The notes under the pieces are model-generated. The model made no database searches. It was given only the letters and a program-made list of their open reading frames with translations, and was not told where the DNA came from. DNA of 64,000 nucleotides from Mixophyes australis. Taxonomy: Eukaryota; Chordata; Amphibia; Anura; Limnodynastidae. Positions 11,370-23,143 of the stretch are shown here, piece by piece. Position 1 is the stretch's first letter, and every line of letters begins with the position of its first letter. Location: the NCBI GenBank assembly GCA_036250195.1, contig JAVHZZ010000009.1, forward strand, positions 95,217,771-95,281,770. The letters run 5' to 3'. A program made the translations under genes and the position numbers.

Positions 11370-11590
11370 GGGCCTGATTCATTAAGGAACTTAAATTAAG
11401 AAGTTTCTTATTTAAGTCTCCTGGACAAAACCATGTTACAATGGAAGGGGTGAAAATGAGTTTTCTGTTTTGCACATAAGTTAAATACTGACTATTTTTT
11501 TCTTGTAGTACACAACTATTTGATAGCTTATTTGTACACTGAAATTTAAAGTTTATATTTTTGTACTACATGAAAAAACAGCAGATTTTT
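11370..11590. mobile_element. partial MITE of the GGGCCTGATTCATTAAGG family
   Basis: Starts with GGGCCTGATTCATTAAGGAA and shares CTCCTGGACAAAACCATG and the TGTACACTGAAATTTAAAGT block (opposite strand elsewhere) with the copies at 37055-37382 and 47628-47829. The other terminus is not found, so it is truncated near 11590. Confidence 0.75.
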
Positions 11591-12081
11591 TTTTTACACG
11601 GCAGGAAAAAACAAATCTCACGATCAATCGAATACCCTCCAATGATCACTGTAAACACTCCCTTGAGTATCCTTGCCCTTAGTTGTGGTTAATTTAAGAT
11701 AAGAGTCATTTTTCATTTAAGTTTGTAAAAGATACATTTTCTAAAGGGGAGAAAATGTACTTCCTATTTCAGCCTTTATTAGGGTTGTGATAAAATCTGC
11801 AATTGAACGGAGAAGGCAACAATAGCATGAAAATGAATAAACATCAGATATCAATGGTTGGAAAGGAAAAGTTTTCTTAACATGCAATGTTCACTAAAAG
11901 CTGGTATGTAGCCAATCATGAAATGCTTCATTTGTAGAGATTAATCTGCAGATATGCCACTAGATATTACATAAGTTGTTTGTTTTTTATTATTAAGTAT
12001 TCCCATTCAGTACAATATCCCTTTGCCTTTGTGACTGACATTGATCTATAAAAACATGTTTAAGTGTTCCTCAGGCCTGGA

Positions 12082-12476
12082 CAGGGCCGGATTAAGGGAA
12101 TGGAGGCCCCTGGGCTAAAGGGGCCTCCATTTACCCGTGAGGGCCCCCCCAGTGATCCGAGCTGCCCGCAAGTGATCCGAGCTGCCAGCGGCCCCCCCCC
12201 CCCCCCCCCCCCCCGGCACTTACCTCCTTCTCCGGCCTGCTGTACGCTCTTTACTGAGGAGATCTCGTGAGAGTGAAACTCACGAGATCTCCTCAGTAAG
12301 GAGACTACAGCGCGCTGGAGAAGGACCGCAGTGAAAGTGCTCAGCAGCACTGATCGCGCCGGGGGGCGCCCCCGCCCCCGACGATCAATACTGCTGCTGA
12401 GCACTTTCAAGGGCCCCCTGGATGCCATAGGCCCCTGGGCTGTAGCCCAGTTAGCCCTATGGTTAATCCGGCCCTG
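12082..12476. mobile_element. hAT MITE, CAGGGCCGGATTAA ends, 8-bp TSD
   Basis: The terminal inverted repeats are CAGGGCCGGATTAA at the left and TTAATCCGGCCCTG at the right. The perfect 8-bp target duplication GGCCTGGA lies at 12074-12081 and 12477-12484. Inside are a ~23-nt C run (about 12192-12214) and two hairpins: 12252-12299, with stem GAGGAGATCTCGTGAG, and 12335-12409, with stem AAAGTGCTCAGCAGCA. The GC-rich ORFs across it are chance products. CAGGG termini with an 8-bp TSD identify hAT. Confidence 0.92.
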
Positions 12477-12484
12477 GGCCTGGA

Positions 12485-12952
12485 ACACAATAGTGTTCCC
12501 TATTGAGTTTAATTAATCCTGTACCAAATCATCTGATTAGATGATGAGTGTAAGAAAATAACCATGACGCTTTCATTTGCTCACAAAGACCACTTACAAT
12601 TTGAAAATGCAGATCATAAGATATATGTGGGTAGAAAAGATGCGAACCACTTAGCTTTATATCATACAATTTTCTAATTATTAATATAACATAGTATTTT
12701 TAGTTAAATGTGCAAACATTTAATTAAATGCAGAAGATATACAGCAGAAAATAATATATGTTATGTTTTAGATTTCATACTTTTATTATTTACTTTTCTA
12801 TTCAGGACACCAGAAGAGTGTCATGTTGTATTAATGCAACCGTCGCTCTGACACAAATAACTATATCTGTCACTGCTTCGGCTGCTTCATCAATGCTGTA
12901 CAGAGCTTTACTTTGGAGGCGAAGTAGTGCAGAATATGATTTAATAGAAAAG
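12485..12952. other. unassigned AT-rich stretch
   Basis: There is an 83-codon ORF at 12758-13009 with no motif I recognise. It runs into the repeat that follows, so I do not call it a gene. Confidence 0.45.
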
Positions 12953-13152
12953 CATACATGCCAATTTTGGCAGGTTGTGCTTCAGGATATCGTGGGGAAG
13001 TGTGCCTAGCTCCGCCCCCTAAACTGGCATAACATTTTCTAACCTTTTACAGCAGAGGGCAGGGCCATGATGACGTGCAGATCATTTCCTAAGCCCCGCC
13101 CCCAACACTTAAATACAGAAATAGCCAGGAACCGGGAGTGATGACATGTATG
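12953..13152. mobile_element. probable MITE with CATACATG ends
   Basis: CATACATGCCA at the left pairs with TGACATGTATG at the right (rc CATACATGTCA). It is about 200 bp with GC-rich, CCGCCCC-containing interior blocks. No matching target duplication could be seen, so the class is open. Confidence 0.45.
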
Positions 13153-13470
13153 TGCTGGGTCAATTAAAGTTATTGCAAATGGATTCCATACACAATCAAT
13201 ACACACACACTTTGGCATACATATGTATAAAGTTTAATGGTGGTTTAGCCAACATTAGACTATTTGAAATTATTGACTTCTATATGTCCACATGAAAAAT
13301 GTATTAAATACATTGCATTAACTTTCAAACTCCCTTTGTGTTTTTCAGCATGGCATTTATAGTATCCAGAAAGGTTGTTCATTTGTGTTGCCCTTGAATA
13401 CAACACAGTTGTTTTCTGAATACGGTTGTATCCTATACATAGGGCTGAGCAGAGCTGAATCATATTGAAG
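13153..13470. other. unassigned stretch
   Basis: Contains a short ACACACAC run near 13200. No gene or repeat family recognised. Confidence 0.45.
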
Positions 13471-13760
13471 CAGTGGTGCACACAGGGGGGGTTTCTGGTT
13501 CTCCAGGAACCCCTCCCCTCCGCGAACCAACGGTACTGTACAGCAGCCGCGGCGCTGTCAAAGAAGCGTCCGCGGCAGTGCTGTATTGTAGTATAATACA
13601 GCACTGCCACGGATGCAGCTTGACAGCGCCGCGGCTGCTGTAGAATTTAGACTCACCGAAATGGAGCTGCTGCGCATGCGCAGCAGCTCCCTCTCGCAAT
13701 ATATATTTTTTTTTCTGGGGGGGCGGAAACCCCCCCTTCTAAATCCTGCGTTCGCCCCTG
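13471..13760. mobile_element. hAT-like MITE with large internal hairpin
   Basis: The right end reads AACGCAGGATTTAGAAGGGG on the minus strand, starting CAGGGGCG. The left end CAGTGGTGCACACAGG is a diverged match. The core 13541-13641 folds back on itself (CAGCAGCCGCGGCGCTGTCA pairs with its complement), and CTGCTGCGCATGCGCAGCAG at 13668-13687 is a second perfect palindrome. The flanks share only a partial match (TGAAG), so the TSD is not certain. Confidence 0.7.
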
Positions 13761-14442
13761 TGAAGGACTAATAAACAAACAACCAACTGTGCTTGTATTA
13801 TATAAAGATGCATCTAAAAAGACAAAGGATTAAGCCAGGTGGTTAAAGTGATGTATTTTGCAAAAATTGCAGAACAGCTTTTACAAACTAAGTTGTCTGA
13901 AATTGGAAACACCCTTCAATGTTAAGCACAATCACTGTAAAAAGTCACATACATTACTAGGTCCTGAAAAATAAGTAATTGTTGCTTTTATAATCTACTT
14001 TTTTAAATCCTTCTTTTGGAAACAGTACATAGATATTTGTCTTAAGCCTTCATTCAACAGGTGACAAAGGGTCATTTAGAATTGAATGTAAGTCCACTTG
14101 TGGGCTTACTCAATACACGCAATTCCATACTGCGCATGCATACCAAAATGCATACGTAATTTGATTTCAGCATATGTTAGACTTGTGGCCCCATACACGT
14201 GGAGAGGAGGAACAGTAGCGGTCATGTGTTAGCTGTAACATAAGTGTAGCACACCTACTGGAGGCCTGGTGTAAAGATACATGGTGATGATGATACCAGC
14301 AGCACTATTTAGCTGGTTTTGATTGGCTGTTTGTATATTGATCTATCCAGCTAATAGTACTTAATTAATTAGTGTTGCGGTTATATTATGTCAAGTTTGA
14401 CAATTCCATGTGAACTAGTGCAGGAAAGAAAATTGTGATGGA
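13761..14442. other. unassigned stretch
   Basis: No coding signal or terminal repeats recognised. Confidence 0.45.
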
Positions 14443-14787
14443 TACTATGAGTTTGATTCCCGACCATGGCCTTATCTGTGTGGAGTCTGTATGTTCTCCC
14501 TGTGTTTGCGTGGGTTTCCTCCGGGTGCTCCGGTTTCCTCCCACACTCCAAAAACATACTGCTAGGTTAATTGGCTGCTATCAAAAATTGACCCTAGTCT
14601 CTGGCTGTCTGTCTCCCTGTCTGTCTATCTCCCTCTTTGTCTGTCTGTGTCTGTGTCTGTGTGAGTGTGTGTCTGTATTAGGGAATTTAGACTGTAAGCT
14701 CCAATGGGGCAGGGACTGATGTGAATGAGCTCTCTGTACAGCGCTGCGGAATTAGTGGCGCTATATAAATAAATGATGATGATGATT
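14443..14787 (+). mobile_element. tRNA-derived SINE with L2-type tail, 5'-truncated
   Basis: Begins inside the tRNA-like head near the B box (GAGTTTGATTCCCGACC). It continues with the conserved central block (GTGGGTTTCCTCCGGGTGCT, CGGTTTCCTCCCACA), the TTAATTGGCTGCTA and TTAGACTGTAAGCTCC blocks, then GCGCTATATAAATAAA and (GAT)n. A complete copy lies inverted at 29292-29630. The A-box part is missing here. This is a retroposon with no protein. Confidence 0.88.
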
Positions 14788-14961
14788 TACATTTAATTAC
14801 ATTTTATATGGAAAATGCAACTTTGCATTTATTACTAACTGTCAAAACACTTTTATCTCTTGTGCAGATGACACTTAATTAAATTATAGCGGTATGAATA
14901 GAGTAATGCCAATTTTGCATTGATAACACCTTCAAGCTGCGTCTTTATGGTATTGTTGGAC

Positions 14962-14964
14962 ATA

Positions 14965-15010
<46 letters not shown>
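14962..15010. repeat. (TA)n microsatellite
   Basis: About 24 nearly uninterrupted TA units. Confidence 0.93.
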
Positions 15011-15016
<6 letters not shown>

Positions 15017-15074
15017 CGCATTTGTAAGTCTAACATAGAAATCCTGCTGTTTATTGAGTTAGACATCTTATTTA

Positions 15075-15190
15075 TAGATTAGCATTTATTTATATAGGGC
15101 TGTCAAATTCTGCAGTGGTTTACAATTGGGGACAAACAGTAATCTAACAAGACTAGGTATTAACATACAGATAAAGAGGTAAGCAGCCCC
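15075..15190 (-). mobile_element. fragment of L2-type/SINE tail, inverted
   Basis: ATTTATTTATATAGGGCTG and TTTACAATTGGGGACAAAC match the inverted tail at 17785-17880 in order and spacing, with divergence. Confidence 0.6.
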
Positions 15191-15749
15191 TTGAGATATG
15201 TGTGTCTTCACATATGCACACTCAACTGTGATTTTTGCGAAATAATTTTACAGTCTCCTCTCAACGACCAGTTTATATTTTACAATGCTTTGTTAATATA
15301 TAAACACTCCAGCAATCAATATATACATATCTAACATTAGAAGTGTGATGGTTTTTAAGTAGTCTTGTCTGTGTACATTAAGCTATATTGTACATTAATG
15401 TGTTCTTAGAACGGTACAAATAATGTACACGTCTCTTACGCATTTACAATATGTTGCATTCACACTAAAAATATTTCTCTGAACAAATGTATAGTGTTCC
15501 TCTTTGGCCATTTGAAATGTTGGAAAATGCTTAGAATTCACTTTCATTCAATGTTGATTAGAATATCATTACATTCAGAAATCAGTTAAAGGCCATAAAA
15601 TTAATTTCCAGTAAAGTGGTAAATGTCAGATGTAAACAGTGTTCCTCTCTTAAAAAAGTGTGAGAGGTGTACCTGTAATATGTTCTAGGTAAGACTTAAA
15701 GTAACATGAAATCTACAAAAACTCTCTCGTATAGCTGAACGTCACTAGT
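15191..15749. other. unassigned AT-rich stretch
   Basis: No gene or element recognised before the L2 sequence begins. Confidence 0.45.
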
Positions 15750-15779
15750 GTAAATCTTGTACCTCTAATGATTTCAGCC

Positions 15780-17760
15780 ATATGCTGCTATCTACCACTC
15801 CAATTGAAGTGCTTTGGACACCGCTAAACAAACATGCTTCCAATCTCTCATCTATGCTCAAGATTCTAACCCAGTGTTGGCTAACCTGTGACACTCCAGG
15901 TGTTTGTGAAACTACAAGTCCCAGCATACCCTTCCAGCAATAAGCTGCTATTTATTGGCAAAGCATGCTGGGACTTGTAGTTTCACAACACCTGGAGTGT
16001 CACAGGTTAGCCAACACTGTTCTAACCCCAAACACCTTTTTAGCACATTTAAATCTCTTCTCAATCCTCCCACCACAAACCCTCTGACTGCCATCAGTGC
16101 CCAGGATTTTGCTTCCTATTTCAAGGACAAGATTGATCAAATCAGACTTGAAATGGTATCATCTCCCTTGACTAGCAATCAGCTCAATTCCTTCCCAGCA
16201 TCCTCTGACACCCTCTCTTCATTTGATCCCACAAGTGAAGAGGGAGTTTGTACTCTCTTATCTTCCTACTCTACCTCCTGTCCTCTTGATCCCATACCCT
16301 CACAAATTGGTAGGTCCCTGTCTCATTTGCTCATTCCACCTCTAATTAAAATCTGTAATCTATCTCTCTCTACTGGTATCTTTCCTTCACTATTCAAGCA
16401 CACAGTGATTACTCCTATTTTAAAAAAAAAAAATTCTGACCCAAACTCACTCTCAAATTACTGCCCCATTTCTCAGCTCCCATGCCCCTCCAAACTTCTC
16501 GAGCAAATTGCCTACACTTGCCTCACACGTCTCCTTTCTGCAAACAACCTATTGGATCCTCTTCAACCACTTCAACATCTTTCCCTCTCAACACTCCACA
16601 GAGACTGCGCTGGCCAAGGTTGTCAATGATCTGATCACAACTAAAAATAAACGTGATTACTCTCTTCTAATTCTCCTGGATCTCTCTGCTGCAATCGACA
16701 CTGTTGATCACTCTCTCCTCATACAGATACTACAATCCCTTGGTTCTCATCCTAACTATCTAATCACTATTTCAGTGTTAATTTCTCTGGAACAACTTCC
16801 ACTCCGCTTCCTTTATCAGTTGGAGTACCACAAGGCTCAGTCCTAGGTCCTCTGAAATTCTCTATCTACACCACTTCTCTAGGAAACTAATAAACTCCTT
16901 TGGATTTCAGTATCATCTCTATGCGGATGATACACAAATTTATCTGATCTATTACCATCTGTGTTGTCTCGCGTTACTGACTGTCTTTCTGCCATTTCAT
17001 CTTGGATGTCCTCTCGCCAGCTCAAGCTCAATTTTTCAAAAACAGAATTAATAATATTCCCACCCAACAATAGAAGCTTACAGCCTGACATTTCTATTTC
17101 TGTTCACAACTTGACCATAAATCCCACCCCGCAAGCTCACTGCCTAGGTGTAATCCTTGACTCACAACTATCCTTTGTTCCCCACATCAACTCCATATTT
17201 ACATCATGCTGCATATATCTAAAAACATTTCCAGAATCATACATATCTCACACAAGACACTGCAAAACTCTAATTCATGCACTCATCATCTCCCGCATCA
17301 ACTATTGTAATTCCCTCCTTACTGGTCTTCCCAAAATCAGACTCAAGCCTCTACAATCTATTTTGCACACAGCGGCTAGAATGATTTTTCTTGCAAATCA
17401 TTTTACATCTGCTCAGTCACTGTGTCAGTCTCTACATTGGTTGCCTGTTTTTCAACGAATACAATGTAAAATTCTTCTACTAACATACAAAGCCATCAAC
17501 AAAATTGCACCAACATACATCTCCTCACTTGTCTCAAAATATCTCCCAACTTGACACCTCTGTTCTGCACAAGACCTGTGTCTCTCTTCTACTCTCATCA
17601 TTTCCTCCCATTCTCGATTACAGGACTTTTTTCAGGCTGCATCCCCTTTAAGGAATTCACTCCCTCGTACCACAGGACTTTCCTCTAGTCTTCAGACCTT
17701 TCAAACGTTCTCTGAAAACCCACCTCTTCAGACAAGCTTATAGTATTCCTCTACCATCCT
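15780..17760 (+). pseudogene. L2 reverse transcriptase pseudogene
   Basis: The frame before the MITE (SALDTAKQTCFQSLIYAQDS) continues after it as NPKHLFSTFKSLLNPP. RT blocks follow in order: VITPILKKKNSDPNSLSNY with CPIS and SKLLEQ (16405-16510); LLDLSAAIDTVDHSLL, holding the first catalytic Asp (about 16670-16710); GSVLGPL (16835); and YADD (16920-16931), intact. The post-RT region at 16961-17554 has LKLNFSKTELI, HCLGVILDSQLSF, ISRINYCNSLLTGL and SLHWLPV, all typical of L2. At least three frame changes and internal stops make it non-functional even though both catalytic motifs survive. Confidence 0.88.
15872..16019. mobile_element. 148-bp hAT MITE inside the L2 ORF
   Basis: The ends CAGTGTTGGCTAACCTGTGA and the complementary TCACAGGTTAGCCAACACTG form a nearly full-length hairpin. 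The 8-bp target duplication TTCTAACC is perfect (15864-15871 and 16020-16027). Removing the MITE and one duplication restores the L2 reading frame, so it inserted after the LINE. It shares its internal palindrome (ACTACAAGTCCCAGCAT, GCAAAGCATGCTGG) and exact length with 50591-50738. Confidence 0.95.
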
Positions 17761-17784
17761 CTTAATCTCCCTAGTTTACCCTAA

Positions 17785-17935
17785 TCATCATCATCATCAT
17801 CATCATTTATTTATATAGCGCCAACATATTCCGTAGCGCTTTACAATTGGGGACAAACGTAATAAACTAATAAACAAACTGGGTAAAACAGACAAATACC
17901 ACCATCTACACAACTAACACAAGACAACAACCCTC
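17785..17935 (-). mobile_element. inverted L2-type/SINE 3' tail inserted in L2 3' UTR
   Basis: Starts with (CAT)n, the reverse of a (GAT)n tail. It is followed by TTTATTTATATAGCGCC and GTAGCGCTTTACAATTGGGG on the plus strand, the complement of the tail at 18120-18190. L2 3' UTR sequence resumes after about 17935. Confidence 0.72.
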
Positions 17936-18190
17936 TGACCAACATAGTTGTGTGAATGAGCATACAGCCCACTAAATGCTTTGTAACATTTGCATTCTAG
18001 CTGGACAAATATTCAATATGATGTAGCACTTACCCTTGTATATCAAACCATTGTCCCATAGATTGTAAGTTTGCAAGCAGGGCCCTCTTACCTCTCTGCA
18101 TGTATTACCCAGTATTGTTTTATTACTGTTTGTTCCCAATTGTAAAGCGCTACGGAATCTTCTGGCGCTATATAAATAAATGTTGAAGAT

Positions 18191-21049
18191 GATAATGATG
18201 ACCTTGGAGTAATAATGCTTTATTGATAACAAAGTACTAAATCCAAAAAGTTAGCCTATTTGTGGACTACTTAAACTGTCAATAAAAATATCTACCTGCA
18301 CTTAAACTGTTGTCATTCCAACTGATGATTTTAAAGAGTGGATGATTATCGACAATTTACAGTTACATTGAAAATGATTTTTTATCACAATGAGTAATGG
18401 AGCGTAAAATGAGAGGTGTGTTTATAGTGGCACAGTACTTGACAGGTATACACACGCATGCTAGAGGTAAACCTTTTGACCAGGACACATGGATTTGCAG
18501 CTTGCTGAAAACAAGATTGCAGCCTCATTACCGCTTCACTTCACAGATGTACACATGTGATTTTTTTTTTTCATCTAGGACATAATGAATGGAGTGATAA
18601 GGAATGAGTATGTGTGAACTCAAGCAAACTGTACATTCATCATATGTGCATGTATATTGAAACTGACACAGCCAGTTTTTCAATAAAGGCTGTGGAATTA
18701 CTATGCATAATGACACAATCCGGTGCACTATCCATCTAGCATTCTTGATGCTGCTAATAAAATACAAAGTGAAACATTGGTATAAGCTGGGTATCCAACT
18801 ATTAGAATACCTTCTCTTTAAATAAAGGAATGGAAGACACTCCTTTCCTGCATCCTTCCAAGATACACAGATAAATCATAATGAAAATGGTAATATAAGC
18901 AGAAGATATAGTTATAATATAAGTGAGAAAGAGAACAGGGGACTGTGTACATTTACTTACCAATTTATCCAACATTTCACTGACATAAGGGTCTATAAAG
19001 CATTGCAAAGGGGAAGCCAAAGACTCTGTCTTAACCCCAAACAAAGGAGTTAATGAACTATATAAAATATCATAATGAAAACCAATTATTTCCAAAGATG
19101 AAGCAAAGTTGGTGGTGAATTGTAGGTAGGTAGTAAATACCATAGTAAATAGTAGTAATTAGTAAATATCATAGTGAAAATAATAGAGAACGTTATGGTA
19201 AGATCTCTTATGTCATCCATGTTAGACTTGAATGGATTATAGAAACGTTATGCAAGTAATTTTGCAGAATCATAAAGGAATCACGGAATATGCAATGTTC
19301 AATAACTCAGTAAGGTCCCAAACAGGACCAGTACTAGGATATTTGGCGCACCCCTGCAACCTACAAAATCATGCCCTCCTCTTTTATATCTATTAATATT
19401 TTTTTGCACCTATAACCTAGGGGGAGAAAGGAACTATGTATGCCCAACTTCCCTCATCCCAACCTCAAGGACAGATTCATCTTCTTTGGGGCATAGAAAG
19501 CTGTATGCAGTTACCCAATGAAGAAGATTATATATATAATCTTTTATTTTATATTCCATTTCTAATATATTATATTCACTTCCAGTAATGCTTGAATTAG
19601 TTTGGTGAACAAGGGTTAGTTCCTACAAACATGAGTTTTATAAATCTTGTGTGAAAACCTGAGTAGCAGCTCAAGATTTGCATATCAAATGCTGGGATCT
19701 ACTTCCTGTAGAAGGTTAACTCCACCCAGAGGAAAGATTTGATCGCATGTAACAAGAGGAAGAGGAATTCTCTTACTTCCCTGCTTCCACCCTGATAGGA
19801 CATACAGACACAGCTCCTAGCTGAACATGCTGGAAACTGTAAGTTAAATGTAATGGAGGTTTGTGTTTATGTGAAGTGGCCTGGATAGCAATTTATTGTA
19901 GAGGCTGACTAGTATGAAAAATGGATTATAATGGAGTTTGAATGGATTAAATAGAAGTTGGTAGAATCTGAATATACTGTATATAGATTTACGATAATTT
20001 GTGTTTGGTTTGCAGATGTTATATGGCTGAGATTAGGGAGTTTGTATTAATACAATAATGTATTTGAATGGAAATTATAGTGTGTAACTGCTTGCTTGTT
20101 AGGTTTTGTAAGACAGTTGTAGTTTTAATGCATATTGAAGATTAATATGTGACTGTGTGGATTGAGGTTTCATGGATAGGAATTGTATACATTTGAGGTA
20201 GCACTGTGGTTGAGCAGTGTGACTGGATGTAGTGGTAAGATGGCTGACAATGTGTTAGTTCCTGCAGTGCTGTGCACTTGTGGGACTATGCTGTACATTC
20301 GATTTGTGAGATGCAGTGAAAAAAGGATTGTGGTGTTTGAGTGGAATATATATAGTTTATATCCTTTGTCCTTGGATTGAGCTGTGAGTCCTAGAGTACC
20401 TGTGAGGTTTGGAATGCATTGTGGAAAAGTAGCTTGTAATGTGAGAAATTGAAGTAGTTAATATGGCAGCAAGATGATATACAATGTGTTTAGAGCAGCC
20501 TGATTTTTAGACAATAGAGAAAATGGAGGTTTATCTAATCCATTCATGCCTGCAAGATGGCTGCCATTGAAAACTAATGTGATCATCATGATTAGACAAA
20601 ATGGCTCCTGTGTGAGGTAAATAATGTCTTTGCTATGATGCTAGAAGTTTTCGATGTAAATAGAATGTGGATAGTGAGTAATGTCTGAATAAATGGTAGA
20701 AGCTTATATGTGAATAAATCAGAGTTTATAGTGTGGATAATTGTGAAGTGGATGGAAGAGTGAAATGTGTTTTGAATGCTAAAAATGGAGTCTAATCTAA
20801 GGGTCTCTCTCTTCCCCTGCCCCACACACACAATACAGTCACACTCCATTAACAATAGGTGAAGCTGACTCACGCACACCCTTACACCACACAACAGTTG
20901 ATCAATACACACACATAATGACTTGTATATTTATAAAACATGCAACTAATGTATTGTATGAACATCTATACTATACTACTCCTGTTAATAGAGTATACAA
21001 AACCTGTTGAGTTTGTATAATATACTTTGGTATACTGTTTTATAATATA
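18191..21049. other. unassigned 2.9-kb stretch
   Basis: ORFs up to 113 codons show no family motif. Positions 19640-20600 contain several AAGATGG, AAAATGG and GGCTGCC words reminiscent of LTR sequence, but I could not find TG...CA ends with a target duplication or a primer-binding site. No gene supported. Confidence 0.4.
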
Positions 21050-21320
21050 CACTATATGGACAAAAGTATTTGGCCACATCTGTTAATTATTGACTTGAGG
21101 TGTTTTAATCAGACCCATTAACAGAGGTGTATAAAACAAAGCACCTAGCCATGCAGTCTCCATTTGCAAATATATGTGATACAAAATGGGTCATTCTGAA
21201 GAGCTCAGTGACTTCAAGCGTGATGCTTTGATAGGATGCCACTTTTGCAATAAATTTTCATCCCTGCTGGATTTTTCACGGTCAACTGTAGGTGATATTA
21301 TAAGAAAGTGGAAGCATTTA
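21050..21320 (+). mobile_element. Tc1-like element, 5' fragment
   Basis: Starts at TA with CACTATATGGACAAAAGTAT, a well-known vertebrate Tc1-like terminus, and continues through AGGTGTTTTAATCAGACCCA and the transposase start ATGGGTCATTCTGAAGAGCT (21186). HTH-region codons continue to GGTGATATTATAAGAAAGTGG and stop being recognisable at about 21320. The rest of the gene and the right TIR are missing. Confidence 0.85.
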
Positions 21321-21588
21321 TTGTATAGAACACATAATTACACACAATTTTTTCAGTTAGATTGACCAGGTATCTTTTTAAAAAAAAGAAACAGCTATGG
21401 GCAGCAGGTTTGCCTAAAGTTATGCCAATATACTCTATATACATACAGAACTCTTCTAACAAATATTGGGCAGACATGGAGCTTTGGAAAATATGGAATA
21501 TTATATTCATTTCATTAGAGATACAAATATTCTAAAACAATTCATAAGCCATATTCATAATAATGATAGCAATCTAAAATGTACTATA
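21321..21588. other. unassigned AT-rich spacer
   Basis: Lies between two Tc1-like elements; nothing recognised. Confidence 0.45.
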
Positions 21589-23141
21589 CAGTCATGGCCA
21601 AAAGTTTTGAGAATGACACAAATATTTTTTTCACAAAGTCAGCTGCCTCAGTTTTTATGATGGCAAGTTGCATATACTCCAGAATGTCATGAAGAGTGAT
21701 CAGATGAATTGCAATTCATTTTAAAGTCCATTTTTGCTATGATAATGAACTTTATCCCAAAAGCAACATTGCCACTGCATTTCAGCCCTGCCACAAAAAG
21801 ACCAGCACACATCAGGTCAGTGATTCTCTCGTAAACACAGGTGAGCGTGTTGATGAGGACAAGGCTGGAGATCACTCTGTCATGCTGATTGAGTTAAAAT
21901 AACGGTCTGGAAGATGTGAAATCTTTGTTCTTCCTCTGTTAACCATGGTTACCTTCAAGGAAACACATGCAGTCATCATTGGTTTGCAAAAAAAAGGCTT
22001 CAAAGGCAACGATATTGCTGCTAGTAACAATGCACCTAAATCAACCATTTATCGGATCATCAAGAACGTCAAGGAGAGAAGTTCAATAGTTGCGAAGAAG
22101 GCTTCAGGGTGCCCAAGAACATCCAACAAGCGCCAAGACTGTCTCCTAAAGTTAATTCAGCTGCGGGATCAGGGCACCACCAGTGCAGAGCTTGCTCAGG
22201 AATGGCAGCAGGCGGGTGTGAGTGCATCTGCATGCACAGTGAGGGGAAGAATTTTTGTTGGATGGCCTGGTGTCAAGAAGGCCAGCAAAGAAGCCACTTT
22301 TCTCCAGGAAAAACATCAGGGACAGACTGATATTCTGCAAAAGCTACAGGGATTGGACTGCTGAGGACTTGGGTAAAGTCATTTTCTCTGATAAATCCCT
22401 TTTAAGATTGATTGGGGCATCTGGAAAAACACTTGCCTGGAGAAGAAAAGGTGAGCGCTACCATCAGTCCTGTCTCATGCCAACAGTAAAGCATCCTGAG
22501 ACCATTCATGTGTAGGGTTGCTTCTCAGCAAAGAGAGTGGGCTCACTCACAATTTTGCCTAAGAACACAGCCATGAATAAAGAATGGTACCAAAACATCC
22601 TTCAAGAGCAACTTTTTTTCCCAACCAGCCAAGAACAGTTTGGTGACGAACAATGCCTTTTCCAGCATGATGGAGTACCTTGCCATAAATAAAAAGTGAT
22701 AATTAAGTGGTTCAGGAATCATAACATCAAAATTTTGGGTCCAGGGCCAGGAAACTCCCCAGACCTTAATCCCACTGAAAACTTGTGGTCAATCCTCAAG
22801 AGGCAGGAGAACAAACAAAAACCCACAAATTTTGACAAACTCCAAGCATTGATTAGGCAAGAATGGGCGGTCATCAGTCAGTATGTAGCCCAGAAGTTGA
22901 TTAAGGGCATGCCAGGGCGAATTGCAGAGGTCTTCAAAAAGAAAAGTCAACACTGCAAATATTGACTCTTTGCATAAACTTAATGTAATTGTCAATAATA
23001 ACCTTGGGCACTTATGAAATGCTTGTAATTTACTTCAGTACACCATAGCAACATCTGACAAAAAGGTCTAAAAACAGTGAAGCAGCAAACTTTGTAATAA
23101 AAAATTACTTGTGTCATTCTCAAAACTTATGGCCATGACTG
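21589..23141 (+). mobile_element. complete-length Tc1-like element (1,553 bp), inactive
   Basis: The two TIRs are recognisable for about 58 bp. The left begins CAGTCATGGCCAAAAGTTTT and the right ends AAAACTTATGGCCATGACTG. TA dinucleotides flank both ends (21587-21588 and 23142-23143). A single transposase pseudogene lies between them on the plus strand. Length and layout are normal for a Tc1 family member. Confidence 0.95.
21945..22965 (+). pseudogene. Tc1-like transposase pseudogene
   Basis: The start is ATG 21945 (MVTFKETHAVIIGL). Residues 18-50 form the first HTH (GFKGNDIAAS, APKSTIYRIIKN), followed by the ASGCPRTSNKRQD linker (a GRPR-like motif altered to GCPR) and a second HTH. A frameshift near 22245 moves the frame to 22255-22515. 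A TAG at 22513-22515 replaces the expected Trp codon before GCFSAK, and a TAA lies after PCHK near 22689. DDE residues are still visible: VIFSDKS, CLFQHDGVPCH and NSPDLNPTENLW. One frameshift and two stops make it inactive. Confidence 0.92.
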
Positions 23142-23143
23142 TA

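Larger units (their letters stand above)
15750..18190 (+). mobile_element. L2 LINE, 5'-truncated, with two nested insertions
   Basis: Contains the C-terminal part of an L2 ORF2 (RT and downstream domain), then a 3' UTR with TTGCAAGCAGGGCCCTCTTA, then GCGCTACGG, GGCGCTATATAAATAAA and a (GAT)-type tail at about 18190. A 148-bp hAT MITE interrupts it at 15872-16019 and an inverted L2/SINE tail fragment interrupts it at about 17785-17935. The 5' half, including any endonuclease domain, is missing, as is usual for reverse-transcribed insertions. Confidence 0.87.

Noticed and set aside
12060..12488. 142-codon minus-strand ORF
   Set aside because: Lies entirely over a GC-rich hAT MITE with poly-Gly from the C tract; a compositional artefact.
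12758..13009. ORF preceded by a splice-acceptor-like TTTTCTATTCAG as a possible exon
   Set aside because: The frame runs into a MITE-like repeat at 12953, and the peptide shows no recognisable domain.
13471..13760. perfect 8-bp TSD for this MITE
   Set aside because: Flanks share only TGAAG-type partial identity; an 8-bp match cannot be aligned to the element ends.
18802..19143. 113-codon minus-strand ORF as a gene
   Set aside because: Low-complexity hydrophobic peptide in AT-rich DNA with no motif or context.
19640..20930. complete LTR retrotransposon
   Set aside because: LTR-like words only; no paired ends, primer-binding site or pol motifs found.
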